DNA of 64,000 bases from positions 1-64,000 of the forward strand of contig NZ_FMMP01000016.1 of assembly GCF_900095725.1 (NCBI RefSeq). Direction: 5' to 3'. Every line of letters begins with the position of its first letter. The first letter of the stretch is position 1. The DNA is from Cellulosilyticum sp. I15G10I2. Lineage in GTDB: Bacteria; Bacillota; Clostridia; Lachnospirales; Cellulosilyticaceae. The notes under the pieces were generated by a model. It was not told the DNA's origin. It worked only from the letters and a program-made list of their open reading frames with translations, and did no database searches. The translations under genes were made by a program, and so were the position numbers. Positions 38,363 through 47,382 of the stretch are shown piece by piece.

Positions 38363-40508
38363 AGTATCCCTCTCTGGCTATAATCTTTGTTGTCCATACT
38401 TTTTTACCTGTTAACGCTTCGCTGCGCTTCTCTGGCTGCGACCCACCAAATGAAATTTCGTAGGTTCCTTCTTCAATAATTAACTGAGCTTCTTCATTGT
38501 AAAGTGCAAAATCTTCTAGCTTTAATTGAAATACCACCAGTTGACTCTCTCCTGGCTGCAAATATACTTTCTTTAATGCTTTTAACTGACCATTGGGTGT
38601 ATGCTCTCGTAACGCCTTGATATAGACCTGAACCGCTTCACTCCCTGGATAATCTCCTATGTTAGTCACCATTCCCTTTAATTGAATGCCTGAACTAGTC
38701 AATTCCTTAGATGATACAGAGATATCTGTAAACTTAAAATCCGTATAAGATAGACCATATCCAAAGGGATAGAGAGCCTCCTTTTGCATATAGCGATAGG
38801 TCCTGCCCTTCATATTATAATCCGTAAAGTCTGGCAGTTCTTCTGTAGACTTATAAAAGGTAATAGGTAGTTTACCCTCTGGACTCACTTCACCAAATAA
38901 AATATTTGCAATTCCATGCCCCCCTTGAGCCCCAGGATACCAAGCCTGGACTATGGCAGGAACATGTTCTTGGGCATAATTAATAGCTAAAGCACTTCCT
39001 GAAAGGAGCACCAGGATGCAAGGTTTCCCACTCTCTACTACGGTTTTTAAGACTAACTCTTGTAGCCCTGGTAAGTTGAGATCAGGTTTGTCGCCACTTG
39101 CATATTGATTTCCTTGGTCCCCGTCCTCTCCCTCTAAGCCAGCATCAAGCCCCAAGCACATAATCACCAAATCACTTTCTTCACAAACTCCCTTAACCTC
39201 AGAAATACGATCCAATCCACGCCCAAGGCTACTTATCTTTTCTTTAAAAAGGTGACAGCCTTCTGAGAAAAAAATGCGTACATCCTCTTTAACATAGTCT
39301 TGAATCCCTTCTGCAATGGTCACATATCTTGAAGCTGTCCCCTCATAATTGCCCACTAAAGCTTTGCGATTATTGGCATTAGGTCCAATAATGCCTATGG
39401 TTTTATATTTATTCTTATCTAAAGGCAGTAAATTTCCTGCGTTTTTTAAAAGCACTGCTGATTTTTCAGCTGCTCTTCGGTTAAGTGTTTTCATTTCCTT
39501 TGTGTCCACCTGCTTATAAGTAATTCCCTCATAACAACTAGCGTCTTTGCCATCCAATAGCCCAAGCTTTATACGTGTTGTAAGCAAATTAGTTACCGCT
39601 TCATCTAGACGGGACTCAGACACCATTCCTTTTTGTACAGCTTCTATCAAATAGATGAAAAGGTTGCCGCAATTTAGATCACAGCCATTATTCATGGCAA
39701 GGGCTACAGATTCAACAGCATTTGCTGTAACTTTATGATATTCATGAAAATCCTTAATGGCCCAACAATCTGAAACCACATGGCCCTCAAATCCCCACTG
39801 ATCTCTTAAAATATCTTTAATTAAAATTTTGCTCCCACAACAAGGCTCATCATTGGTACGATTATAGGCACCCATAATGGCTTCGACTTTTCCCTCTTGT
39901 ACACAAGCTTTAAAAGCAGGCAGATAGGTCTCAAATAAATCCTGCTGTGTAACTTTTGCATTAAAACTATGACGCATATCTTCTGGTCCACTATGTACAG
40001 CAAAATGCTTAGCACAGGCGGCGGCTTTTAGGTAATCCGTATGATGTCCTTGGATACCTTTAATAAAGCGAACCCCTAAGCGTGCGCTTAAAAAGGGATC
40101 TTCTCCAAAGGTTTCATGTCCACGTCCCCATCTTGGATCTCTGAAAATATTCACATTAGGGGCCCAAAAAGTAAGGCCTTTATAAATATCATAATCCTTA
40201 TATTTTTGCTGCATATTAAATTTAGCTCTGCCTTCTGTGGAAATGGCATCTGCAATTTCTTCAATAAAATCTTCATCGAAAGTTGCTGCTAGACCAATGG
40301 CTTGGGGAAATACTGTGGCTACCCCAGATCTTGCAACGCCATGAAGCGCCTCATTCCACCAATTATAAGCTTCAATGCCTAAATGTTTAAGGGCTGGCGC
40401 ACTATGCAATGTCTGAAAAACCTTTTCCTCAAGATTCATTTTTTCAACAAGTTCTTTTGCCCTTTGCCTATAAAGTCTGATTTTGTCCTGATTAACTACC
40501 AACTCCAT
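38352..40508 (-). CDS. GH3 beta-xylosidase
   Basis: A 718-aa GH3 protein with the (alpha/beta)8 domain, the alpha/beta sandwich, and a C-terminal fibronectin-III-like domain (about 610-705). The nucleophile is D247 in VVSDCWAI; KHFAVHSGPE and GRGHETFGEDP are further family motifs. The layout and gene neighbourhood point to beta-1,4-xylosidase, although beta-glucosidase or arabinosidase activity is possible. No signal peptide. AGGAG precedes the ATG. It is followed directly by GH67. Confidence 0.88.
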   Translation of the reverse strand: MELVVNQDKIRLYRQRAKELVEKMNLEEKVFQTLHSAPALKHLGIEAYNWWNEALHGVARSGVATVFPQAIGLAATFDEDFIEEIADAISTEGRAKFNMQQKYKDYDIYKGLTFWAPNVNIFRDPRWGRGHETFGEDPFLSARLGVRFIKGIQGHHTDYLKAAACAKHFAVHSGPEDMRHSFNAKVTQQDLFETYLPAFKACVQEGKVEAIMGAYNRTNDEPCCGSKILIKDILRDQWGFEGHVVSDCWAIKDFHEYHKVTANAVESVALAMNNGCDLNCGNLFIYLIEAVQKGMVSESRLDEAVTNLLTTRIKLGLLDGKDASCYEGITYKQVDTKEMKTLNRRAAEKSAVLLKNAGNLLPLDKNKYKTIGIIGPNANNRKALVGNYEGTASRYVTIAEGIQDYVKEDVRIFFSEGCHLFKEKISSLGRGLDRISEVKGVCEESDLVIMCLGLDAGLEGEDGDQGNQYASGDKPDLNLPGLQELVLKTVVESGKPCILVLLSGSALAINYAQEHVPAIVQAWYPGAQGGHGIANILFGEVSPEGKLPITFYKSTEELPDFTDYNMKGRTYRYMQKEALYPFGYGLSYTDFKFTDISVSSKELTSSGIQLKGMVTNIGDYPGSEAVQVYIKALREHTPNGQLKALKKVYLQPGESQLVVFQLKLEDFALYNEEAQLIIEEGTYEISFGGSQPEKRSEALTGKKVWTTKIIAREGYYEF

Positions 40509-40575
40509 TTATTTTTCTCCTACTGTTTTTATTAAAACCATTAAATTTAAAGCTGTGAAATCTATAAATAGATAC

Positions 40576-40613
40576 AAAAAACCTAAATATCTCCGGGAGA
40601 AATTAGGTTTTTT
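40576..40613 (-). terminator. terminator between the binding-protein gene and GH3
   Basis: Stem AAAAAACCTAA / TTAGGTTTTTT (40576-40586 / 40603-40613) with an inner TCTCC/GGAGA pairing; T-run on the minus strand. It may reduce hydrolase transcripts relative to the transporter. Confidence 0.75.
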
Positions 40614-40638
40614 ATATATAAATCATTATGATAAACTT

Positions 40639-42309
40639 TTATTTTTTATTTTTTTCCCATGCTGCTGTACGTTCGTCGATAATTGCTTGACCACCAGAGC
40701 TTAAGTAATCTTTTAATCCGCCATCGAACACGCTGTCAAAATTACTTGCAGGTGCAACAACTGCCTGTGTAAGGAATCTATCACGTTTCTCAGTAAGTAC
40801 TGGCCCCATACCTTCTTCAGCTTTAATCTCACCAAAATTATAGTTCTCAGTGTAAACGCCATCAAAAGTAGTATATTTAAATGCTTTCTCAATAACACTA
40901 GGTTCAACGCCTACATAACCAAGACCTATTGACTTAATATTAAGAGCTGCATCACCAAGATTTAAACCATTATTTGTAATTGTATAATCAATATTGCTTG
41001 CAGAATTCATGATATCATTACCTGTTGCAGGAATGATTTTGATTGCCCCATCTGGCATTACTTCATGTGTAACACCTTCTTTTCCAATTTGTAAGAATTT
41101 TATGGTTTCTGGTCTGCTAATAAAGTCTAAATAAAGTAAAGATGCAACTGGTTCTTTATTCGTTTTAGGGAAGAAAATTTTACGATCAACAGGTTGTGGA
41201 AGATATTTCACATATTTGCCTGCATCATTTTTGAAAGGCATTATAGCCACATAACCTGAATCTGGTCCAACCATTCTTTTCAAGCTATTATTGATACTAT
41301 CTTCTCCCTCACGGTAAGGGTAATCCCAGTTATGCATAAATGCGCCTACATAACCAGCTTTCATCATATTATCTTCTGTTTTATCTCCCGCAGGATAAAG
41401 TGGAAAATCTTTCCAAATCAAACCTTTGTTATACCATTCATTTAATTTAGTTACACCCTCTTTAATCCCTGGATATAATAATCTTCTATCGTCAAATCCT
41501 AAAGTATATTTGTCTTTATCAGACATATTACTCGGAATAAAAGACGCTAGCAAATGATCGTTACGCCATCCTATATCATAACTGGTGGAGAAAGGAACCA
41601 TATTTTTTGACTCTGCACCAAGTAATAATTCAGCATTATCTTTGAAGGCATTAAGCATGCTTTCAAACTCTTCCAAAGTTGTTGGTTCTTTAATATTAAG
41701 TTTTTTCAACCAATCCTCACGAACGAACGTATTAATACGATTGGAGTTAGCAAGACGTGCTTCAATTGCCCATATTGTGCCCTTTTCAGGATCTTGATTA
41801 TAATAAATGTTTTGATCTGTGAGTAGCTCCCATAAATTAGAAAGTGACTCTTTGTTTGCTTCTAGATAGGGTGCTAAATCAGTAATACCACCCATATTAG
41901 CATAGGTTTGAACTGTTGGATAACTGTAAGTAACGCAAACATCAGGTGCATCACCAGCAGCAAGTAAGTTGTTAAGCTGTTCAACTTCCGTCCAACGAGG
42001 CACTGGAACAAAGGTTACTTCAACGTTGTGCTCACGAAGCATGCCTTCTTTGATAAAGTCAGTATAGGCATTATCTTCTGGTTTAGAGCCACCCTCATTT
42101 CCCCTGTCAAAAACCTCAACTGTAATCTTTCTTGTCTCTACAAACCTTCCATCAACAATTTCCGCATTATCTCCTGCAGATTTTGTTTCAACATTTTGCT
42201 TAGCCTCGTTACTGGTTGGTGCTTTAGTGTCAACAGTATCTTTACCACACCCACTAAAGACCATAGTCCCCATAACTAAAATCATTAAAATAGAAGTAAA
42301 TTTTTTCAT
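40639..42309 (-). CDS. extracellular solute-binding lipoprotein, LplA type
   Basis: A 556-aa ABC binding protein. The signal peptide ends in a lipobox with Cys21 (VFSGC), so it is tethered to the outer face of the membrane. Its length and partner permeases match the LplA/YtcQ class that binds oligosaccharides, here probably (methylglucurono)xylo-oligosaccharides. ATG 42309 follows AAGGAGGG; an earlier in-frame start has no site. It stands third in the operon after two permease genes, with a terminator behind it. Confidence 0.9.
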   Translation of the reverse strand: MKKFTSILMILVMGTMVFSGCGKDTVDTKAPTSNEAKQNVETKSAGDNAEIVDGRFVETRKITVEVFDRGNEGGSKPEDNAYTDFIKEGMLREHNVEVTFVPVPRWTEVEQLNNLLAAGDAPDVCVTYSYPTVQTYANMGGITDLAPYLEANKESLSNLWELLTDQNIYYNQDPEKGTIWAIEARLANSNRINTFVREDWLKKLNIKEPTTLEEFESMLNAFKDNAELLLGAESKNMVPFSTSYDIGWRNDHLLASFIPSNMSDKDKYTLGFDDRRLLYPGIKEGVTKLNEWYNKGLIWKDFPLYPAGDKTEDNMMKAGYVGAFMHNWDYPYREGEDSINNSLKRMVGPDSGYVAIMPFKNDAGKYVKYLPQPVDRKIFFPKTNKEPVASLLYLDFISRPETIKFLQIGKEGVTHEVMPDGAIKIIPATGNDIMNSASNIDYTITNNGLNLGDAALNIKSIGLGYVGVEPSVIEKAFKYTTFDGVYTENYNFGEIKAEEGMGPVLTEKRDRFLTQAVVAPASNFDSVFDGGLKDYLSSGGQAIIDERTAAWEKNKK

Positions 42310-42385
42310 ACGCCCTCCTTGATTTATATGTATTTGACCCCTTGAGTCCACAAAATATGATAGCCTTCTTAAATTATTCCTTAGG

Positions 42386-43255
42386 CTATTCCTTTACCGC
42401 TCCAAGTGTTGCTCCTTTAATAAAATATTTTTGCAGCCTTGGATAAACCATTAAGATAGGTATTGTAGCAATCATAACTGCTGCTGATTTAAGAGTTTCT
42501 GAAAGACCTGGTTGATTGAACCCTTCCAGCATAGCAACCTCTACCTGATTAACATTATTTAAAATATTATACAAAAGGAGTTGAATGGGATAAAATTCCC
42601 TCTTATTCATGTACATTAATGCATCTGAAAAGCCATTCCAACGTCCAACTGCATAAAATAGACATAGTGTAGCAATTACTGGCTTTGATAATGGTAAATA
42701 GATTTTTATTAAAATCTGAATAAAACTTGCACCATCAATCTAGGCTGATTCACGCAGACTGACAGGAATGCCATAGAAAAAGCTTCGCATAATAATCATA
42801 TTAAAGACGCTTAACACACCAGGAATTACCAGAACCGCCGGATGATTAAGTAAACTCAAATCCTTAAGAAGCAAATAATTGGGAATCATTCCTGCGTTAA
42901 AGTACATGGTTATAATCATAATTGTACTAAATATTTTTCTTCCCTTTAAATTATCATAAATAAGTGGATAGGCACAAAGCACAGTCATAAACAGGGATGC
43001 ACATGTACAAATAACCGTCAAAATGGCTGTCCAAGCAATCGACCATATGAATTTGCTGTCGCTAAGTACTGTTTTATAAGCATCAAAATTAAGATCTACA
43101 GGCAGAAACAATACCTTGCTTTTTATTAATGCATCTGCTGAGCTTAGTGATCTTGCCAAAACAGTTAAAATGGGCAAAACACATATGAAAATAAGAATGA
43201 CACAAATAAAAACAACAACCCAATCGCCAATCTTCATAGCTTTTGATTTAATCAT
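42386..43255 (-). pseudogene. LplC-type sugar ABC permease interrupted by an amber codon
   Basis: Read as one frame from ATG 43255 to the stop at 42386, this is a 289-codon MalG/LplC-type permease (six TMs, ends GATLGAVKE). Codon 172 is TAG (42742-42740), inside the EAA loop: the reading is RESA-stop-IDGAS, where related proteins have a residue such as E or Q. The frame is intact on both sides, so a single substitution (for example CAG or GAG to TAG) explains it. Truncation removes the last two TMs and half the ATPase contact loop, so the importer should fail unless the codon is suppressed. A sequencing error is possible. The start has GGGAGG 8 nt upstream. Confidence 0.9.
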
Positions 43256-43272
43256 AATAGAATCCTCCCATT

Positions 43273-44265
43273 TTACCAGATACCTCGCTCGCCAAATCTT
43301 TTTGCAATCTTGTTAGCTACGATTACAAAAATAACACCAACAGCAGACTGAAAAAGACCAACTGCAGTCGTGAGCGAAAACTGCAAGCCTCGTATACCAT
43401 TGGTATAAACAAACGTGGCTATAACATCAGATACATTTGAAACTAACCTATTGCCTAAAGCATAAGGACGGTCAAAATCGCTGCCCAAAATGCGTCCCAA
43501 ACTCAAAATCAGAAGGACAATAATGGTAGACCTTATCCCTGGCAAAGTAATATGCCATATTTTTCTTAATCGGCCAGCCCCATCAACTGACGCTGCTTCA
43601 TAAAGTTCTGGGCTAATACCTGTTATTGCCGCCAAATAAATAATTGTATTCCATCCCATGCTTTGCCAGATTCCAAGGTACACATAGGTCCATATCCAGT
43701 GTGCTGAAGAATTAAGAAACGGTACACTTTCCATACCCATTCGGTTTAATCCAATATTAACAAGACCATTAGTAGGTGCAAAAAGTTGTAGTGCCAAACC
43801 TGAAATGATGATCCATGACAGAAAATGAGGCATATATACAACTGTTTGTGTAAAACGTTTAAATCGCTTAAAAGTTAGTTCATTAAGTATAAGTGCTAAA
43901 ATAATCGGAGCCGGAAATCCAACAACTAAATCCAGCAAATTAAGCATTATCGTATTACGTAACGCATAAAGAAAATCACGATTTGAAAACGCTTTAATAA
44001 AATATTCAAATCCGTAATTATTAGCCCATTCCATTTCCCAAACACTTTCAACAATACTAAATTTCTTAAATGCAATTTGAATATAGGTCATAGGTATGTA
44101 CTTAAAAATAATAAAATACATCAATGGAAGCAACAGTAAAAGGTAAAGCGTCCAATGGTGCTTAATATAGTTGACAGCTGATTTCATCTTTTGTGAAATG
44201 GGTTCCTTCTTTTTCAAAGTTGATTTCGTTTTTTTTGAAAGGGCAGTTTCCTGAGAATATGCCAT
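43273..44265 (-). CDS. LplB-type sugar ABC permease
   Basis: A 330-aa permease with a cytoplasmic N-terminal tail (about 1-35), six TM helices and an EAA loop (YEAASVDGAG...LP). It belongs to the LplB/UgpA class and pairs with the interrupted LplC gene 17 nt downstream. AGAGGTG precedes the ATG. First gene of the xylan-oligomer operon behind a strong promoter at 44350-44378. No ATPase gene is present; a shared MsmX-type ATPase is expected. Confidence 0.92.
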   Translation of the reverse strand: MAYSQETALSKKTKSTLKKKEPISQKMKSAVNYIKHHWTLYLLLLLPLMYFIIFKYIPMTYIQIAFKKFSIVESVWEMEWANNYGFEYFIKAFSNRDFLYALRNTIMLNLLDLVVGFPAPIILALILNELTFKRFKRFTQTVVYMPHFLSWIIISGLALQLFAPTNGLVNIGLNRMGMESVPFLNSSAHWIWTYVYLGIWQSMGWNTIIYLAAITGISPELYEAASVDGAGRLRKIWHITLPGIRSTIIVLLILSLGRILGSDFDRPYALGNRLVSNVSDVIATFVYTNGIRGLQFSLTTAVGLFQSAVGVIFVIVANKIAKRFGERGIW

Positions 44266-44292
44266 TTTTTCACCTCTTTCTCACTCGTAACC

Positions 44293-44376
44293 TGTATTGT
44301 TACTTGTATTGTTTTTTATTTTTTTGGTATTGTTTAATCTGCTAAATAAAACATAACACGATCATCTTGTATTGTC
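44293..44376. repeat. repeated TGTATTGT motifs in the LplB leader and -35 region
   Basis: TGTATTGTT at 44293-44301 and 44305-44313 (12-bp period), GGTATTGTT near 44326 and TGTATTGTC at 44368-44376. The last overlaps the -35 box. These look like regulator half-sites. Confidence 0.5.
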
Positions 44377-44378
44377 AA
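44350..44378 (-). promoter_or_regulatory. promoter of the xylan-oligomer operon
   Basis: Minus strand TTGACA (44378-44373), 17-bp spacer, TATGTT (44355-44350). Leader about 80 nt to the LplB ATG. Confidence 0.8.
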
Positions 44379-44530
44379 TATTATTTCTAATACTTTTCTG
44401 ATACAATTACTAATTAGTGCAACTGTTACACTTTATCACTTAAATTTATATAAATTATATGCAATTCATTCTATCATTGTAAGAATTCTACTCAAAACAA
44501 CACCATTCGCTATCAATAGTAAAAGCACAA

Positions 44531-44546
44531 ACTTGTAAGTACAACT
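44531..44546. promoter_or_regulatory. candidate AraR-type operator
   Basis: The 16-bp sequence ACTTGTAAGTACAACT is an imperfect inverted repeat of the A-N-TTGTA kind used by AraR-family regulators. It lies 12 bp before the -35 of the regulator gene. The rest of the 383-bp gap (44266-44648) holds only the two promoters and the repeats listed. Confidence 0.5.
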
Positions 44547-44557
44547 TTACAACATGC

Positions 44558-44586
44558 TTGCTTTTCCTCTCATGAAGTTATATAAT
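44558..44586 (+). promoter_or_regulatory. promoter of the AraR-like regulator
   Basis: TTGCTT (44558-44563), 17-bp spacer, TATAAT (44581-44586). Confidence 0.65.
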
Positions 44587-44648
44587 TCATACATATACTA
44601 ATTGTGACTAATCGATTAAGATGCGGTTATCATCTCAGAAAGGAGTAT

Positions 44649-45758
44649 ATGATGACGAAAATGCCTAAATATATGGATATCGTAAAATGGACAACAGCTC
44701 AAATTACAACAGGTGCACTTCAGCCTGGAAAAAAATTTCATTCTGAGAATACGCTTTGCAAAATTTTTGATGTTTCTAGGCAAACTGTACGTCGTGCACT
44801 TGAGGAATTAGAACAAACGGGTTATGTCACCAGAATTAAAGGAAGTGGCACCTACATATCCGAGAAGCAACCCTCTGCACCCTATAAGCCGATTGTAAAG
44901 TATCCCTTATCCAAAACTGTCGGTATTATCACGACCTACCTAGACTCCTATATCTTTCCTTCTATTATCCAAGGCATTGAAACCATATTGACTGACAACG
45001 GCTTTACAGTTCAATTAACTTCAACTAAAAATTTGATAGAGGGAGAGCTCCGGGCCTTACAAATGATGTCAGAAAATAATTTAGACGGTCTCATTATATG
45101 GCCAACCAAAAGCGGATTGCCTTGTATGAATCAGCACCTTTACCAAACTTTATATCAAAAAGGCTTCCCCCTCGTATTTGTCGATTCTTTTTACGCTGAA
45201 TGCCCAGGTACCTACGTGGCCCTTGACGATGAAGGTGCTGGTAAAGCAGCGATTGCACACCTCCTTGAAATGGGGCACCGAGAAATCGCAGGCTTATTCC
45301 CTCATAGCGACCAACAAGGTTACTTACGTTACAAAGGATATGTAAAGGCTTTTACTGATCTGGGTCTGCCTATACGTGAAGAGCATATACATTGGTATTC
45401 AAAAGAAAATGTAGAGGAGCTCCTTCATAGTCCCAGACTTTGGGAAACACTATCCTCCTGCACGGCCTCCTTTTGCTTTAATGACAGTCTGGCGCTTATG
45501 TTAATCGATCTACTTCGCCAAAAAGACATCCGGGTTCCAGAAGACTTTTCGATTGTAGGTGTCGACAACACGCTGATGGCTAAAATGGGAGGCCTTACCA
45601 GCGTGATTCATCCCGCTGAAAGTTTGGGTGCCTCTGTAGCTAAATTACTTATATCTATGATCAATGGTGAGGAAGGCCAGAACATATTATTTCCTGCTGA
45701 ACTTGTCATACGGGATTCAGTAAAAAGAATAGAGGTCGAACAATTTATACAAAAGTGA
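44649..45758 (+). CDS. AraR-like repressor (GntR winged helix plus LacI-type sensor)
   Basis: A 369-aa regulator. The N-terminal GntR-type winged helix (about 5-75; FDVSRQTVRRALEELEQTGY) is fused to a LacI/periplasmic-binding-type effector domain (about 90-360; TVGIITTYLDSYIF, DDEGAGKAAI, IVGVDNT). This is the AraR architecture. ATG 44649 follows AAAGGAG by 6 nt. It diverges from the importer/xylosidase operon and is followed by GH8, so it probably represses both until a xylo-oligomer or pentose binds. The ligand is inferred from context. Confidence 0.88.
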   Translation: MMTKMPKYMDIVKWTTAQITTGALQPGKKFHSENTLCKIFDVSRQTVRRALEELEQTGYVTRIKGSGTYISEKQPSAPYKPIVKYPLSKTVGIITTYLDSYIFPSIIQGIETILTDNGFTVQLTSTKNLIEGELRALQMMSENNLDGLIIWPTKSGLPCMNQHLYQTLYQKGFPLVFVDSFYAECPGTYVALDDEGAGKAAIAHLLEMGHREIAGLFPHSDQQGYLRYKGYVKAFTDLGLPIREEHIHWYSKENVEELLHSPRLWETLSSCTASFCFNDSLALMLIDLLRQKDIRVPEDFSIVGVDNTLMAKMGGLTSVIHPAESLGASVAKLLISMINGEEGQNILFPAELVIRDSVKRIEVEQFIQK

Positions 45759-45811
45759 TTTGATTAAGTGTAAATTGATTTTATTTTACCAAACTAGAAA
45801 AAGCATATTAA

Positions 45812-46171
45812 AAACTTTATTCAGCCCAGAGCGACACCATCTACGGAGAATCTTATCCCCTAAGTGGAGGCGCCGTTCTAGGCATAGGTAACAATGTTTC
45901 GCTGATATTTGACAACATGAATTTCGGCTATGCGGGAACCCAACGTTTTAAACTTAGCTGGCGTTCTCATAGTACTAAAAATTCAATACTTCTTGTATTC
46001 TCTGATGAACCGTCTTATTTTAAGCAAATGATTGAATTCACAAAGGCTGTGAATTATACACATGCAGCACTCTCAATTAACAAAAGAATTTTCGGTCAAA
46101 AGACTGTCTCACTTATTTTTCTTCCAGGAGTGGATATTGACCTAGAATGGATTCAATTTGCTAGTGAATGA
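45812..46171 (+). pseudogene. remnant of a carbohydrate-binding C-terminal module
   Basis: An open stretch of 119 codons with no credible start or ribosome binding site, preceded by a stop at 45809-45811. The translation (SGGAVLGIGNN, FDNMNFGYAGTQ, then GQKTVSLIFLPG and DLEWIQFAS before the stop) has the strand pattern of CBM6-like jelly-roll modules that end some clostridial glycosidases. It looks like the tail of a larger glycosidase whose front was deleted. The family call is inference. Confidence 0.55.
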
Positions 46172-46248
46172 TATAGCAATGCAATTCTGTAGATAAATTA
46201 AAATAGGAAAATACATATAATTAATAATAGGATAAGGAGAAAATAATC

Positions 46249-47352
46249 ATGAGAAATCTATTTAAAGAATTGGGTTATGATGAAACAGAAATCGCCAGAA
46301 GGTTAGATGACATTGTTAAGCGCATGTTTTATGGCTCTCCAGAAGAAAAAATATATTATACAGTCGAGGGGGACATGGGCTATGTAGTGGACACAGGGAA
46401 TTATGACGTCCGCACGGAAGGTATGTCTTATGCCATGATGGTATTTGTGCAGCTGGATATGAAAGCGGAGTTTGATCGAATCTGGAAATGGACGAAAACC
46501 TATATGTATCTCGAAGAGGGGGAGAATAAAGGTTATTTTGCTTGGTCAGTAGATCCAAGTGGCAAAAAAAATGCTTATGGGCCTGCACCTGATGGAGAGG
46601 AATTTTTTGCCATGGCTTTATTTTTTGCTGGAAATCGTTGGGGCAATGGTGATGGTATTTTTAACTACACACAGCAGGCAAAGGACCTTCTAAGTGTCTG
46701 CATCCATAAGGGAGAAAATGGAGAGCCTGGTATGCCTATGTGGGAACCTAGCAACAAGTTAATTAAGTTTGTTCCTAATTTGGACTTCTCAGATCCTTCT
46801 TACCATCTACCTCATTTTTATACTTTATTCGCCAAATGGGCAAATGAAGAAGATCGGGAGTTCTGGTTAGAAGCTGCGAAGGCCAGCCGGGATTATTTAA
46901 TTAAAAGCTGCCACCCACAGACTGGCTTAGCCCCAGAATATGCCACTTATGACGGAGAACCTAAAAATCATAAGAACCATCATCTCTTTTATAGTGATTC
47001 TTATAGAGTTGTCGCTAATATTGGTCTTAACGCTTTGTGGATGGGGCACGATGAAGCTTTAGCAAAGTGCAACGAACGCTTGCAAACTTTTTTCTGCGAG
47101 ACGGTCAAAGGCAAAGAGGATTATGTTTATGAAGTAGATGGCACACGAATTGAAGAAAAAGTACTGCATCCAGTAGGTTTAATTGCTACCAATGCCATGG
47201 CATCACTAGCTACTTCCGGAGATTATTCCAAGGCATGTGTTAAACGTTTTTGGGACACTCCCTTAAGAGAAGGAGATCGACGTTACTATGATAATTTCCT
47301 TTATTTGTTTGCATTTATGGCTCTTAGCGGACGTTATATAATCTGGGAATAG
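46249..47352 (+). CDS. rex: GH8 reducing-end xylose-releasing exo-oligoxylanase
   Basis: A 367-aa GH8 enzyme that cuts xylose from the reducing end of xylo-oligosaccharides. Residues E57 (RTEGMSY) and D250 (FYSDSYRV) are 193 apart, exactly the spacing of catalytic E70 and D263 of the Bacillus halodurans Rex enzyme as I recall it. No signal peptide: cytoplasmic. AAGGAG precedes the ATG. It complements GH67/GH3, which work from the non-reducing end. The DUF6544 gene follows after 30 nt. Confidence 0.93.
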   Translation: MRNLFKELGYDETEIARRLDDIVKRMFYGSPEEKIYYTVEGDMGYVVDTGNYDVRTEGMSYAMMVFVQLDMKAEFDRIWKWTKTYMYLEEGENKGYFAWSVDPSGKKNAYGPAPDGEEFFAMALFFAGNRWGNGDGIFNYTQQAKDLLSVCIHKGENGEPGMPMWEPSNKLIKFVPNLDFSDPSYHLPHFYTLFAKWANEEDREFWLEAAKASRDYLIKSCHPQTGLAPEYATYDGEPKNHKNHHLFYSDSYRVVANIGLNALWMGHDEALAKCNERLQTFFCETVKGKEDYVYEVDGTRIEEKVLHPVGLIATNAMASLATSGDYSKACVKRFWDTPLREGDRRYYDNFLYLFAFMALSGRYIIWE

Positions 47353-47382
47353 GGGTTAGTTTTGATATGTGAGGTGAAATAT

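Noticed and set aside
42386-42616. A separate 76-aa permease-like gene
   Set aside because: It is the in-frame C-terminal part of the LplC gene after the amber codon; its ATG has no ribosome binding site.
42740-42742. Pyrrolysine or a recoded TAG
   Set aside because: The site is an ordinary EAA-loop position, no methylamine genes are present, and pxpA elsewhere in the window ends in TAG, so TAG serves as a normal stop.
46216-46221. TATAAT as a GH8 promoter
   Set aside because: It lies only about 25 nt before the ATG and has no -35 or TG extension; GH8 may be read from the repressor promoter.
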